Counted from the stretch's first letter, positions 18,987-28,979 are shown. The stretch is DNA of 64,000 nt from Agaribacillus aureus (GCA_030442055.1 JAUJEB010000013.1:62001-126000), one strand, 5' to 3'. The notes: generated by a model from the sequence alone, not told the origin. Numbers and translations: made by a program.

Positions 18987-20741
18987 TTAATGAGCCGGAT
19001 CCTGGGTTAATACACCTGTTTGTAAATCCAGCTGTACCTGAGGTATGGGCCAGTGATCATCTTTGCCAGCATCATATTGCGCTCCTGTCACCCAAGCTCT
19101 TAAGCCGGCTTCGGCGTTCAGGTAAGCAGGTAATACCTCGTCGTCTATACCCCATCGAACCAAATCAAAGAATCGCATACCTTCCAGTGCAAATTCCAGC
19201 CGCATTTCATGACGTACCGCCTTTAAGGCGTACTCTTGTGTTGGAAAGCTGGTATATTGTCCCAGCATATAATTGGCCGCCGGCTGGTCCATATCTACAT
19301 CCAGCACAAAACCGTCTTCAAAGGTAGTGTTGTTAATTTTTCCCATAAAAATGTCGTCAGCCGCTCTTGCTCTAATTTGATTTACCAGCTCCATGGCAGT
19401 GTTAAGATCTCCTTCTTCCGCAGCTACCTCGGCCCGCCACAGGATGATATGACTAAGCCTGAACAAATTAAAATTATCGCCGTTCAAACCGCCGGCCCAC
19501 CACCATTCGGCCGTATTAATGCGGTCCTTATTGGCTTTAAACCAATGGATTTTTTTATTAAGAAACGGTCCCATACCCGCCTGGTCCAACATCCAATTAC
19601 TACCTGTAAAAGGTCCCCAGTCAAGGAATAAAACGCCTCTTCTTCCGATGGTCCAGTCAACCCTGGGGTCCAACAGATGGTCGGTGGGTGTAAAAGATTG
19701 AGAGTTCAGGACAAGGTGATCTTCCGTTAACAGGTCATCCTGAAATGTGTCTAACAGCGGAAGGCCGTTGGCATCCACTTTAAAGGCATTGAACAGATCG
19801 AAAGAAGGAGCGCTGTAATCACAGCAAGCGCCGGTAGCCCTGGAAAATAAAACCTGGTGATCCACACCTGAGTTGTGAATGCCACCACCATCATTTACAG
19901 AATACTGGATCTCAAAAATACTCTCCCCATTGTTTTGAAAATCCTCATTGTGGTTATTGTAAAAGTGATCTTCCAGTACAAAAGGCCCATTGTCCAGAAT
20001 ATCATCAAGCAATGGTTTTGCCGCAGAGAATTCCTGCTGAAAAAGGTGTACCCTGGCTTTGAAGGCTTTGGCTGCCCATCTGGATGCCCTGCCGGCATCC
20101 GCAGGACTCTCCTCCATGTTATTATCAATTCCCCATTGAATATCGGCTTCAATATCATCCCAGATTTCACGGTCATTGGGAACAGTGATGGGATCCACAT
20201 CATGTGTAATGTAGGGTACTTTTTCAAATTTAATTCTCAGCTGAAAATGAAACCATGCTCTTATAAACCTGGCTTCCGCCTCCAATTGGTTGGCAGCGCC
20301 GGCATCTATTTTATCCCTGGCAAGTTCCAGTACTCTTAACACATCATTGGCCCTGGACACCCCGTCAAAGTTGATACCCCAGGCACCCTGTAACCACTCA
20401 TTGTCGGGTCTCACCTCATATCTCTCAATATCATTGACAGCACCCCATCCGCCGGTTTGATCACCGCGGTACATATCATCCGAAGGCACATCACCCCAGA
20501 TCCAGTTGGTTCCGGAGGCAGAGCCGTTCTGGCCTTCCTCACCTTGTGCATATCCGTCTAACATGGAGTAGGCGGCAATTAAAAGTGCATTTACTCCTTC
20601 TTCAGACTGCAGCTGAATTTCGTCAACCTGGCCCACCGGATTCTCTTCCAGAAACTTGTCACTGCAACCACTCCAGAAAAGTAGTACTAATATTGGCAGG
20701 CTTAATTTTTTATAGTAAGTCATGTCTAATAATTTTTTCAT
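18987..20741 (-). CDS. susD: SusD/RagB-family glycan-binding lipoprotein
   Basis: 584 residues (578 if translation begins at the second Met, 20723). The lipobox is FWSGC, followed by SDKFLEENPVGQV, the standard SusD start. The TPR-like helical core contains NDVLRVLE, EARFIRAWFHFQL and the C-terminal RHEMRLEFALEGMRFFDLVRWG, all family hallmarks. It binds oligosaccharide at the cell surface and closes over its SusC partner. Its start codon overlaps the SusC stop by one base (TAATG). The ligand is unknown. Confidence 0.96.
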   Translation of the reverse strand: MKKLLDMTYYKKLSLPILVLLFWSGCSDKFLEENPVGQVDEIQLQSEEGVNALLIAAYSMLDGYAQGEEGQNGSASGTNWIWGDVPSDDMYRGDQTGGWGAVNDIERYEVRPDNEWLQGAWGINFDGVSRANDVLRVLELARDKIDAGAANQLEAEARFIRAWFHFQLRIKFEKVPYITHDVDPITVPNDREIWDDIEADIQWGIDNNMEESPADAGRASRWAAKAFKARVHLFQQEFSAAKPLLDDILDNGPFVLEDHFYNNHNEDFQNNGESIFEIQYSVNDGGGIHNSGVDHQVLFSRATGACCDYSAPSFDLFNAFKVDANGLPLLDTFQDDLLTEDHLVLNSQSFTPTDHLLDPRVDWTIGRRGVLFLDWGPFTGSNWMLDQAGMGPFLNKKIHWFKANKDRINTAEWWWAGGLNGDNFNLFRLSHIILWRAEVAAEEGDLNTAMELVNQIRARAADDIFMGKINNTTFEDGFVLDVDMDQPAANYMLGQYTSFPTQEYALKAVRHEMRLEFALEGMRFFDLVRWGIDDEVLPAYLNAEAGLRAWVTGAQYDAGKDDHWPIPQVQLDLQTGVLTQDPAH

Positions 20742-23700
20742 TACAAAGTAACATTGAGTCCAATCAGGAATTGCCTGGATATCGGCCAGCCGCCAATATC
20801 AATACCTCGATTTATTTCCCACCTTCCACCGTTTAGGAAGGGAACCGGTAATTCCGGATCGAGGCCAGAATAGTCTGTGATGGTAAACAGGTTTGATCCC
20901 TGAACGTAGATCCGTAAATTACTCAGATGTATTTTTTCCAACAGGTTATTGGAGAAATTGTATCCCAACTGCAAGTTTTGAAGACGTATGAAGGAACCGT
21001 CTTCAATATATTCTGTTGAGGCATTTTGCTCAAAAGAGGTAGTTGATGAGGCTTTTGGCAATACGGCATTCCTGTTGTCATCCAGGAACGGGCTTCCCCA
21101 GGATCTAAATAATCGGTCCGGAGCCTTTGGACCCTGGAACAATCCATAACGGCGGAACCGGCTGGTATAGTTGGCAATATCATTGCCAACACTGGCGTAG
21201 AAAGTGGCCGACACATCAAAGCCCTTGAATTGAATACCGAGATTTAATCCGGTTGTAAAATCCGGCAATGGACTGCCTATAAACGTACGATCTTCGGGTG
21301 TTATCGTACCATCACCATCAATATCCCTGACAATTAAATTTCCGGGTTGGTTATAAGTACCATTAACGGCATGGGCATCGGCCTGCTCCTGCGTTTGAAA
21401 AATACCATCGACCACATACCCAAAGAACTCCGGAAATGAGCTGCCTACTTCAGCGCGGGTATAAATCTGACCGCGGACATCATTGCCAGCAATGAATTCA
21501 CCATCTGTATTTGATAATCCGGTGATTTCATTGGTGAACGTGGAAAATGTAGCGGCAACATGATAAGTCAGATCATCTGAAATATCTCCACGATAATCCA
21601 GGGTGATATCAATCCCTTTGTTTTGCATAGATCCAATATTGATGGAGGGAGCCCGCGCCACACCAACTACCGCTGGTATGGCCACAGGGAATAACATATC
21701 GTCGGTATCTTTTTTCCAGAGGTCCACCGTAACATCCAAAGCACCGAATAAAGTCGCATCGATGGCGATGTTTGTAGAGGTAGTCGTTTCCCATCTAGCA
21801 TCGGGGTTGCCAATGGCAGCGGATTGATAGCCTAAGGTGATATTGCTATCGGAGCCGTCAATGGCATAAAAGGAGCCTCCCTGACTAGAGGCAAAAGTGG
21901 TAAACGAGTTATAAAACCCACCTACCTGGTCGTTACCTGATTCACCATAGCTGGCGCGGATTTTTAAGTAAGTGAGCCAGCTACCGACTCCAGCCATGAA
22001 ACCCTCTTCGGAAATATTCCAACCTACTGAAAACGCCGGAAACGTTCCATATTTGTCATTCCCCAACACCGACGAACCATCGCGGCGGATCGTAATATCC
22101 GCTAAATATTTACCCTGGAAATCATAGTGCAGCCTTCCGAAAACGGAAGAGGTGGTCCTGGCGCCGGCTGACCCGTTGTTCGACCGGATCCCCGCTCCCG
22201 CATCTAAGACCAGGAAGTTAATATCTGTGGAAAAGAAATCATTGACAGAGGCATTGATAAACCGGAAAGTAGTTCTGCGCGCCTCATAGCCTACCAAAAC
22301 ATCAAGGTTGTGATCTTCTGCGATGGACGTTCTATAGTTCAGCGTGTTAGACCAGTTCCAAAGCCGGTTGTTGCTACTTCCTTCGTTTAGATTGGTCGAA
22401 CGCGCGCCATTTGTATCTTCGTAAGCCGGCAGCTGGGCGCCAAAGGTGTTACCATTTCTTAGGTTGTAGCCAAAAAGGGTTTTGGCAATCAGGCCTTTAA
22501 TGGGCTCCACCTCCGCATAAAAATTGCCGCTGATGGTATACCTTCTGTTGGTGTTTTCTTTTTGACGTTCAAGGAAGCCTAAGGGATTAGGTCCGTCATT
22601 GAGGCCACCCACAATTCCTCCGGCGAAATTTCCGGCTTCATCCCGAACAGGGATCAGAGGACTTACCTCATTAATTGACCTGAACAGGCCACGGCCATTG
22701 TTTCCGTTATAGCCCTTGTTCTCTTCAAACGTTACGCCCAGGCGTTGGCCTATTTTCAGCCAGTCATTGATTTCACTATCTACATTTGAACGAATGGCAT
22801 AACGATCATAGGAAGTATGTTCCAGCAAACCATTTTCCACAGTATAGTTGCCGTGAAAAGAATAAGAAGTCCTTTCAGACCCTCCACTTACGGCCAGGTT
22901 GAAGTTCTGGATAGACGCATTGCGATAAATAACATCCAACCAGTCCGTACCTTGTAAATTGGTACGGGTGATAGGATAATTCTGCTGATCATACAATGAC
23001 AGATCCGTGTTGGGATTGCCGCTGACTCCTCCGTTTGGAAATAGAAATTCATTGACCGTCACGTCCGCGGGGCCTCCTCCAAAATTAAAATGTGGATGTG
23101 CGGGGGTAATATTATCGTTGTTTAGCTCCAGCAGGATCGTTTGTCCAATTAACTCCGGGTCGGTCAACAGATCAAATTTTGCGTCCGGGCTTACAAACCC
23201 TGTGCTGAGGTTGAACTCAACCTGTGGTTTTTTTTGTCCTTTTAAGCCAGTCTTGGTGGTTACCAGGATAACGCCATTGGCGCCACGGGCTCCGTAAATG
23301 GCCGTTGATGACGCATCCTTTAGGATTTGAATAGACTCAACTTGATTTGGCGGTGGCGGATCGGCATCATATACGCCGTCGACCACCCACAAAGGATTGT
23401 TATTGTTGATAGTACCCATGCCCCTAATACGGATTTCGGCATCTCCGCCCGGTGTTGCCGGTGCTATTACCGTCACCCCGGAAGCGCTGCCCTGAAGTGC
23501 CCTGCTTACGTTAGCCACAGGTTGTTGTTTTAAATAATCATCGTTCACCGTAGTTATGGCACCTGTTAACTCTCCCTTGGTACGGGTACCATAGCCAATC
23601 ACCACTACTTCTTCCAGGGTTTCCAGGTCCGGCAACAGGGTGACGTCTATGACGCTGCGGCTGTTGATATCCACTTCCACATTATGGTATCCAATAAAAC

Positions 23701-24262
23701 TAAAGACCAAAACCCCGTCTTCCGGGGCACTTAAGCTATAGGTGCCGTCGGATTTAGTTACAGTACCCTGTGCCGTGCCTTTAATCAAGACATTGACACC
23801 GGGCAGGGGCTGATAACTTTCGTCGGTTACTTTTCCGGAAACCACAATATCATCACGAACAATTTCCAAGGGCCTGTTTCGATTTTCTAAACTTAGCGTC
23901 TTTACGTTTATACTGTTGTTTATCTGCTTAAATCCAAGACGTCCTTTCTGAGATAGTTTTAATAAAATATCTGCCACAGATCTTTTCCGGACATCCATGT
24001 TTAGCGTCATACTTTCTCTATCGGCCAGCAGATTGTCCTGATAGATAAATTTATAATCCGTCCGGGATTCAATTTCTGCAATAACCTCCTTCAGGTCGGC
24101 ATTGTCAAATCCAACACGAACGTAGGTTTCTTTCACACTTTTAACTCTTTGCGCGGTGGAATTTGAAGCTAGCAACATCGTCAGTCCCATGCATTGAATT
24201 ACGCTTATAAATAATGCATATTTTCCAAACATAATTATTAGTCGTAATAGTTTAGATTTCAT
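20741..24262 (-). CDS. susC: SusC/RagA TonB-dependent outer-membrane transporter with STN domain
   Basis: 1173 residues. After the signal peptide comes an STN (secretin/TonB N-terminal) domain at about 45-125 (VGFDNADLKEVIAEIESRTDYKF pattern), then a carboxypeptidase-like beta domain (about 140-220, GKVTDESYQPLPGVNV), a TonB-box region, the plug (about 230-350, ending ILKDASSTAIYGARGANGV) and a 22-strand barrel. The STN domain is the part that normally signals to a FecR anti-sigma factor, and fecR/sigma genes lie just upstream. It should import glycans through the outer membrane using TonB energy. Confidence 0.97.
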   Translation of the reverse strand: MKSKLLRLIIMFGKYALFISVIQCMGLTMLLASNSTAQRVKSVKETYVRVGFDNADLKEVIAEIESRTDYKFIYQDNLLADRESMTLNMDVRKRSVADILLKLSQKGRLGFKQINNSINVKTLSLENRNRPLEIVRDDIVVSGKVTDESYQPLPGVNVLIKGTAQGTVTKSDGTYSLSAPEDGVLVFSFIGYHNVEVDINSRSVIDVTLLPDLETLEEVVVIGYGTRTKGELTGAITTVNDDYLKQQPVANVSRALQGSASGVTVIAPATPGGDAEIRIRGMGTINNNNPLWVVDGVYDADPPPPNQVESIQILKDASSTAIYGARGANGVILVTTKTGLKGQKKPQVEFNLSTGFVSPDAKFDLLTDPELIGQTILLELNNDNITPAHPHFNFGGGPADVTVNEFLFPNGGVSGNPNTDLSLYDQQNYPITRTNLQGTDWLDVIYRNASIQNFNLAVSGGSERTSYSFHGNYTVENGLLEHTSYDRYAIRSNVDSEINDWLKIGQRLGVTFEENKGYNGNNGRGLFRSINEVSPLIPVRDEAGNFAGGIVGGLNDGPNPLGFLERQKENTNRRYTISGNFYAEVEPIKGLIAKTLFGYNLRNGNTFGAQLPAYEDTNGARSTNLNEGSSNNRLWNWSNTLNYRTSIAEDHNLDVLVGYEARRTTFRFINASVNDFFSTDINFLVLDAGAGIRSNNGSAGARTTSSVFGRLHYDFQGKYLADITIRRDGSSVLGNDKYGTFPAFSVGWNISEEGFMAGVGSWLTYLKIRASYGESGNDQVGGFYNSFTTFASSQGGSFYAIDGSDSNITLGYQSAAIGNPDARWETTTSTNIAIDATLFGALDVTVDLWKKDTDDMLFPVAIPAVVGVARAPSINIGSMQNKGIDITLDYRGDISDDLTYHVAATFSTFTNEITGLSNTDGEFIAGNDVRGQIYTRAEVGSSFPEFFGYVVDGIFQTQEQADAHAVNGTYNQPGNLIVRDIDGDGTITPEDRTFIGSPLPDFTTGLNLGIQFKGFDVSATFYASVGNDIANYTSRFRRYGLFQGPKAPDRLFRSWGSPFLDDNRNAVLPKASSTTSFEQNASTEYIEDGSFIRLQNLQLGYNFSNNLLEKIHLSNLRIYVQGSNLFTITDYSGLDPELPVPFLNGGRWEINRGIDIGGWPISRQFLIGLNVTL

Positions 24263-24367
24263 ATATTTATATGTTTTAATGAAATTTCAATTTTGTTAAA
24301 TCGGTTATTCCGACAGCAACAAGGTGCTTTTTTAGCGATCATCACCTTTATTGCAAGGAATTGTAAG

Positions 24368-24397
24368 GGCCGTCGGATTCTATCTGACGGTCTTTTT
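24368..24397 (+). terminator. Terminator-like hairpin oriented against the neighbouring genes
   Basis: GGCCGTC (24368-24374) and GACGGTC (24386-24392) form a 7-bp stem with one G-T pair and an 11-base loop, followed on the plus strand by TTTTT. It lies between fecR and susC, which are both on the minus strand, so in the sense of those genes the T-run precedes the hairpin as A's. It may stop antisense transcription or be part of the susC leader. Confidence 0.35.
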
Positions 24398-24442
24398 ATT
24401 TCAGCTAGTATTTATGCTCATAGGTTATGGGGTTAAAGGTTT

Positions 24443-25465
24443 TTAAAAATTAATAATTACTTTATTGCCGGTTATTTTAAAATCGTAATGAGTGGTGTGC
24501 CCAATGCCCCGCAGCACGTTTTCCAGGGATTCATTTTGGAATTCTCCGGTAAGACTCCACGAATCCTGGGGAGCACCGTTAAGGACGAATTCAACGTTAT
24601 ACCACCTTTCAAGTCGCTTTAAAACCTCCGGAAAATCCGCTTTTTTAAATACAAGTGTCCCGGACCTCCAGGCGAGGATCTGGTCAATATCATTTTCGAA
24701 CGGAGAAAATATATTATTCTTCATATCAAACCTGGCACCTTCGTCGGGAAGCAGGGTTAAATTGGTTTGATCAGCTACATTTTTAACCTCCACTTTCCCG
24801 GTAACCAGGTAGACTTCTATTATTTCATCCTCCGGATAAGCCTTTACGTTGAAGGATGTACCCAATGCCGTGGTGGAAATGTTCCCCGCATAGACCGTAA
24901 ACGGTTTGGATGGGTTTTCTACCACCTCGAAGAAAGCCTCACCACGTAAATACACCTTTCTTTCTCCCTTCTCATAATCTTCCTCGTATTGCAGGTTACT
25001 TTGAGAATTAAGCTTCACCTTCGAACCATCGGGCAACATGACTGTTGACTTAACGCCTCTGGGGTTAGACTTTTCAAAGTAGATAGTTTCCAGTGGCTCC
25101 GTGGGTACCACCACATAGCGATAAGCAAAAATACCAACCGCCAGGACCAAAGCAATCGCCGCGGCCACCCTCCACATGCCGAAGGATCTGCGTTTAGCGG
25201 TTGTAGTTTGGGCGGTTTGAGAAAAGTCAAGGGTATTTTTTATCCTTTGAAGATCCTGATTGTATTTTTCAAGATCAACCGGCAAGGTCTTAATTGAAAA
25301 AGACGCCAGTATTTTGGCGGCCTCTTCTACTTCTTCTTTTTTTTCCGGATTTTGCCTGATCCAATCAGACCAAAAGGCAGTATCAGAATTGTCGGTTTTT
25401 AAGACGTAATTCTGAAAAGACTCGTCATTTAAAAAATCACCGGTGGTATATTCATTGTAACGCAT
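24443..25465 (-). CDS. fecR: FecR-family anti-sigma factor
   Basis: 340 residues from the ATG at 25465; a TTG nine bases upstream is possible but less natural. An N-terminal cytoplasmic sigma-binding part (about 1-85) is followed by one membrane segment (MWRVAAAIALVLAVGIFAY, about 98-118), then a FecR domain (RGVKSTVMLPDGSKVKLNS, GEAFFEV) and a C-terminal DUF4974-type domain (DFPEVLKRLERWYNVEF). It should hold the ECF sigma factor inactive until the STN domain of the SusC protein reports ligand. It lies between the sigma gene and susC in the usual order. Confidence 0.95.
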   Translation of the reverse strand: MRYNEYTTGDFLNDESFQNYVLKTDNSDTAFWSDWIRQNPEKKEEVEEAAKILASFSIKTLPVDLEKYNQDLQRIKNTLDFSQTAQTTTAKRRSFGMWRVAAAIALVLAVGIFAYRYVVVPTEPLETIYFEKSNPRGVKSTVMLPDGSKVKLNSQSNLQYEEDYEKGERKVYLRGEAFFEVVENPSKPFTVYAGNISTTALGTSFNVKAYPEDEIIEVYLVTGKVEVKNVADQTNLTLLPDEGARFDMKNNIFSPFENDIDQILAWRSGTLVFKKADFPEVLKRLERWYNVEFVLNGAPQDSWSLTGEFQNESLENVLRGIGHTTHYDFKITGNKVIINF

Positions 25466-25599
25466 GAAATTCAATTATGTGTCTGGGGTATTTTCTTAAT
25501 ACTCTCCCAAACTTTTATTTTGTACCGGTTTTTTTGAAAAAAATTTAAAAATTAATTATTGGCCGGTGAAATACGGATCAAATAGCTGCTGTATGGGCT

Positions 25600-26139
25600 C
25601 TAAACAACGGTGTCTTTTAAAAGAATTTTTCGTAATTCTTTTAGCGCATTGGAGAAATGATTTCTGATCGATTGATATTTGAGGGCGGTTATTTTCGAAA
25701 TTTCGTTATAGCTCAGGCCACTGTAAAATCTCAGGTAAATTATCTCCTTTTGCCTTTTAGAAAGTCGTTGCATGGCGAGTTTAAGTTGATTACTTCTTTC
25801 CAGTGACAATTCCTTGTCAATTAACATATCCTCCTCAGAAAGTACCGGGCCGTGAAGATGGCTATCATTGGGGTTAATAAAAGGGTTTCGCTTTTTTAAG
25901 GCATCAATGGTGATGAACCTGAACATTTTAAAAATATAATGTTTCGGCTCCTCAATATGGGAGATTTTAAACCTGTTGGACCATAATTCGATAAACAGGT
26001 CGTGAATACAATCCCTGGTAATTTCTTCATCCTGAGAAATCCTCATACCGTAGTTGTATAATTCGGCATAGTACCACTGATATATTTCAATCAATGCCGA
26101 CTTTTTATCATTTTTCAGGTCTGTCCAGGGGTTACTCAA
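25600..26139 (-). CDS. ECF sigma-70 factor (FecI-like)
   Basis: 179 residues, start codon TTG (no ATG is near). Region 2 is visible as EEITRDCIHDLFIELW and FRFITIDALKKR. Region 4 is LSKRQKEIIYLRFYSGLSYNEISKITALKYQSIRNHFSNAL, a helix-turn-helix. It directs RNA polymerase to the promoters of the SusCD locus when released by the adjacent FecR protein. It is separated from fecR by about 134 bases and reads in the same direction. Confidence 0.95.
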   Translation of the reverse strand: MSNPWTDLKNDKKSALIEIYQWYYAELYNYGMRISQDEEITRDCIHDLFIELWSNRFKISHIEEPKHYIFKMFRFITIDALKKRNPFINPNDSHLHGPVLSEEDMLIDKELSLERSNQLKLAMQRLSKRQKEIIYLRFYSGLSYNEISKITALKYQSIRNHFSNALKELRKILLKDTVV

Positions 26140-26356
26140 AGTTTTTGTAAAGTTTTATTTCGATATGCAATTACTTTTATTCAAACAAGTTATTTGTGCT
26201 CAGCCAGTAAGAAAAATACAATTTAGATGGCAATTTAAATTACCTGTACATTTGGCACCAGGGCAGGAAATTTAAACTCATACGTCGCCATTTTGATACC
26301 AAAACCAACTGTTTTGTTAATACAATTACGTGAAATTTGTAATGAAAATCAAACCA

Positions 26357-26407
26357 GTGATAATGCAGAATGGATAATTGGGAATAGAAAATGAAGAATT
26401 ATCAATG
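26357..26407. repeat. AT-rich intergenic repeat, degenerate copy 2
   Basis: Contains GATAATG, GGATAATTGGGAAT, GAAAATGAAGAATT and ATTATCAATG, the same vocabulary as the element at 2291-2401. It lies downstream of the Gfo/Idh/MocA gene and upstream of the sigma gene. The similarity is judged by eye and the copy is degenerate. Confidence 0.35.
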
Positions 26408-26428
26408 CCAAAACAGGCCGTTTCAACA

Positions 26429-27385
26429 TCAAAAAAATCCCCGCACCTGCTCCATCATCTCCTGAAATTTCAGGCTATAGGCGTGGGGCATTATCCCGGA
26501 CTCTTTTCGGCCATGTAAAATATCCCTGTTTACCGCATCAATTTCAAAGTTAAACCCGGCACTCGTTCTGGGATCTATATAATGCCTGGTACATTCTTCT
26601 CCTAAATACAGCAAACATTCCCTGGCCCGCCAAAAATCAGGGATCTGGATATATCCCTTCGTTCCAATAATGTACAGGTAGTTGGGAAGCTTGCTTCTGA
26701 AAGAAGTGGTAAGACTTGCTACCTCATCTTCATAACGCAATAGCATCACAACGTCATTGTCCACTCCCGTAGTCGCCTTCCTGGCAATTACATGCCAGGA
26801 AAGCGGGTCCTTCCGGTAGAATAGCCAGGCGGCAGCGATCGGATAAATACCCATATCCAGCAATGCGCCTCCCGCCAAGCCGGGATTATACATTCGGCCA
26901 CAGGCATCAAAAGGAACGGCGTAGCCAAAATCCGCTTTTATATGTTTGATCGCCCCGATCAGGCCGGATTTCACCCATTCCTGGGCTTTAAGGATAGGAG
27001 GTAAAAAATAGGTCCACATGGCCTCCATGAGATAATTTCCTGTCAAATTTGCCAATTGGATCAGTTGTTTACACTCCCCGGGGCTTACGGTTAGCGGCTT
27101 CTCACACAGTACTGCCTTACCAGCTCTCAGCGCATCAGAGGCATTTTTAAGATGAAAGTTGTGTGGGGTGGCAATATACACCGCTTCAATCCTCGGATCA
27201 TTGTACAGGGCTTCGTAGGAAGAATAGGCCGTATCAATATCATATTGATTGGCAAATTCACGAGCCTTGTCCATAGACCTGGAAGCTACCGCTATAAGAT
27301 TCCCCTCCTGCACATGCTTGAAATCCAAAGCAAAGGAGTGGGCGATGGTGCCGGTACTGATGATGCCCCAATTAATTTTTCTCAT
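26429..27385 (-). CDS. Gfo/Idh/MocA-family NAD(P)-dependent oxidoreductase
   Basis: 318 residues from the ATG at 27385 (KINWGIISTGTIA begins the Rossmann fold at once; the longer frame adds 19 unlikely residues). This start overlaps the GH43 stop by 14 bases. The nucleotide-binding turn is GIISTGTIA, the catalytic Lys is in CEKPLTV, and GGALLDMGIYPI is the second family motif. It resembles dihydrodiol dehydrogenase/D-xylose dehydrogenase-type members, which would fit a pentose released by the GH43 enzyme, but the substrate is not determined. No signal peptide, so cytoplasmic. Confidence 0.9.
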   Translation of the reverse strand: MRKINWGIISTGTIAHSFALDFKHVQEGNLIAVASRSMDKAREFANQYDIDTAYSSYEALYNDPRIEAVYIATPHNFHLKNASDALRAGKAVLCEKPLTVSPGECKQLIQLANLTGNYLMEAMWTYFLPPILKAQEWVKSGLIGAIKHIKADFGYAVPFDACGRMYNPGLAGGALLDMGIYPIAAAWLFYRKDPLSWHVIARKATTGVDNDVVMLLRYEDEVASLTTSFRSKLPNYLYIIGTKGYIQIPDFWRARECLLYLGEECTRHYIDPRTSAGFNFEIDAVNRDILHGRKESGIMPHAYSLKFQEMMEQVRGFF

Positions 27386-28979
27386 TTTCAGGATCCAGTT
27401 CTGTATATGAGAAAAAATCAAAATCCGCCGGTATGAGCCCACCGGTTAAATCCTGGCAGCACAACCCTACAAAGCTGCCGGTGAATGCCGGGCGGTACCT
27501 GTTTTCTTCATCTCTGACGTAATCATCAGAAAGTATGGTTCCATCCAGATCGCCACCTACTTTTTTCCATTGGTTCTTTTTGGTAGCGAAGAAAAAGCTA
27601 ATGGCGTCTTTGTTAAAAACACCCTTCAGGAAAATTGGTGTGGTATCCGGCAAGTAAACCGGAGATTCCAGCGGCTCAATAAAAACGTGCTTGTCGCAGG
27701 TTATTATATTGATAATCCTTTTTCCATTTTGAGAAGATACATACAGGTAGTGAAAATGACAGGTATTATAATAAAATACCAAACCTGCCATTTGCTGAAA
27801 ACTGATTGGTGAAAAATCCAGCTTAGTCGAAACTTCCACATGGAAGTGCTGGATCCGATGTGCAATGAGACTTTGATGATGAAAAGCGCTTAATGACGCT
27901 CTTCCTCTGATCCTCAAATACCCACGCCGCTCCGATAAGGAACACCAGTCCTCCCCTATTGGCACCCTTAGCGATTGAAAGTGGATGTCGAGTTCAGGTT
28001 TATCAAAATCGTCAAAAAACGTTTGTTGCCATTCCTTTTGGGTTGTGGCCGCATCGAAATACAATGGTGGCAGGTTTCCTCCTGCCTTCAGCACCGGCCA
28101 TTGTCGCTCAGGCCATTCTATCGCTGCGATAGCCGTTTCCCGCCCAAGCGTGCATCTGCCACGTTTGCTGAGCGGTCTTCCTACTAAAAATACGCAATAC
28201 CAATCACCCTCTGGCGTCTGAATCAAATCGCCATGTCCGCTTTTTTGCAAAGGATGTTCAGGGTGGTTTCTGCAGGTAATAATGGGATTTTGAGGATGCA
28301 GTTCATAGGGGCCCACAATATTTTCAGACCGGGCGATACTGACGGCATGTCCGTATTCCGTACCTCCTTCAGCGGTGATTAGATAATAATAACCATCTTT
28401 TTTGTATAAATGCGGGCCTTCGGTTAACCCCAAAACTGATCCATCAAAAATAGCGTGTACCGGGCCTTCGAGATGTCTTGCCTCCGGGTTGAATTCCTGA
28501 AGCGTGATCCCCCCGAATGTTTTCCATTTCCGATGGTCGACCAACATGCTCAAATACCACTTTTTTCCGTCATCGTCATGAAACAGCGAACCGTCAAATC
28601 CGGTAGCACTCAAAAAATCAGGCTTGCTCCATTCCCCCGCAATATCTTTGGTTGTTACCAAATAATTTGGCGTATCTTTCCATACCCCATCAAAGGATTT
28701 TACATTGCTATAGACCAAATAGAAAACACCCTTATCATAGCTAAGACAGGGTGCCCAAACGCCACAGGAATCGGGCACCCCCAGTAAATCGAGTTGATCA
28801 ATACGGTTAAGTGGCCTGGCAATAAGCTTCCAGTTAACCAGGTCTGTTGAATGATGGATTTGTACACCGGGAAACCACTCAAAGGTGGAGGTGGCCAGGT
28901 AATAGTCGTTACCTACCCTGATAATGGACGGATCGGGGTTGAAGCCCCGAAGAATAGGATTCTTTACTTTGATTGTCAT
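27372..28979 (-). CDS. Cytoplasmic GH43 glycosidase (beta-xylosidase/arabinofuranosidase type)
   Basis: 535 residues, no signal peptide. The five-bladed propeller has NPDPSIIRVGNDYYLATSTFEWFPG with the general-base Asp in NPDPS, the second acidic position near VWAPCLSYDKG, and the acid Glu in LTEGPHLYKKDGYYYL. The last about 200 residues form the beta-sandwich domain seen in xylosidase-type GH43 members. It would trim short xylo- or arabino-oligosaccharides after import. Its ATG overlaps the stop of the sugar porter by four bases, tying uptake to hydrolysis. Confidence 0.93.
   Translation of the reverse strand: MTIKVKNPILRGFNPDPSIIRVGNDYYLATSTFEWFPGVQIHHSTDLVNWKLIARPLNRIDQLDLLGVPDSCGVWAPCLSYDKGVFYLVYSNVKSFDGVWKDTPNYLVTTKDIAGEWSKPDFLSATGFDGSLFHDDDGKKWYLSMLVDHRKWKTFGGITLQEFNPEARHLEGPVHAIFDGSVLGLTEGPHLYKKDGYYYLITAEGGTEYGHAVSIARSENIVGPYELHPQNPIITCRNHPEHPLQKSGHGDLIQTPEGDWYCVFLVGRPLSKRGRCTLGRETAIAAIEWPERQWPVLKAGGNLPPLYFDAATTQKEWQQTFFDDFDKPELDIHFQSLRVPIGEDWCSLSERRGYLRIRGRASLSAFHHQSLIAHRIQHFHVEVSTKLDFSPISFQQMAGLVFYYNTCHFHYLYVSSQNGKRIINIITCDKHVFIEPLESPVYLPDTTPIFLKGVFNKDAISFFFATKKNQWKKVGGDLDGTILSDDYVRDEENRYRPAFTGSFVGLCCQDLTGGLIPADFDFFSYTELDPENEKN

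Noticed and set aside
19875-20339. 154-codon plus-strand frame inside susD
   Set aside because: Shadow of a clear SusD coding region.
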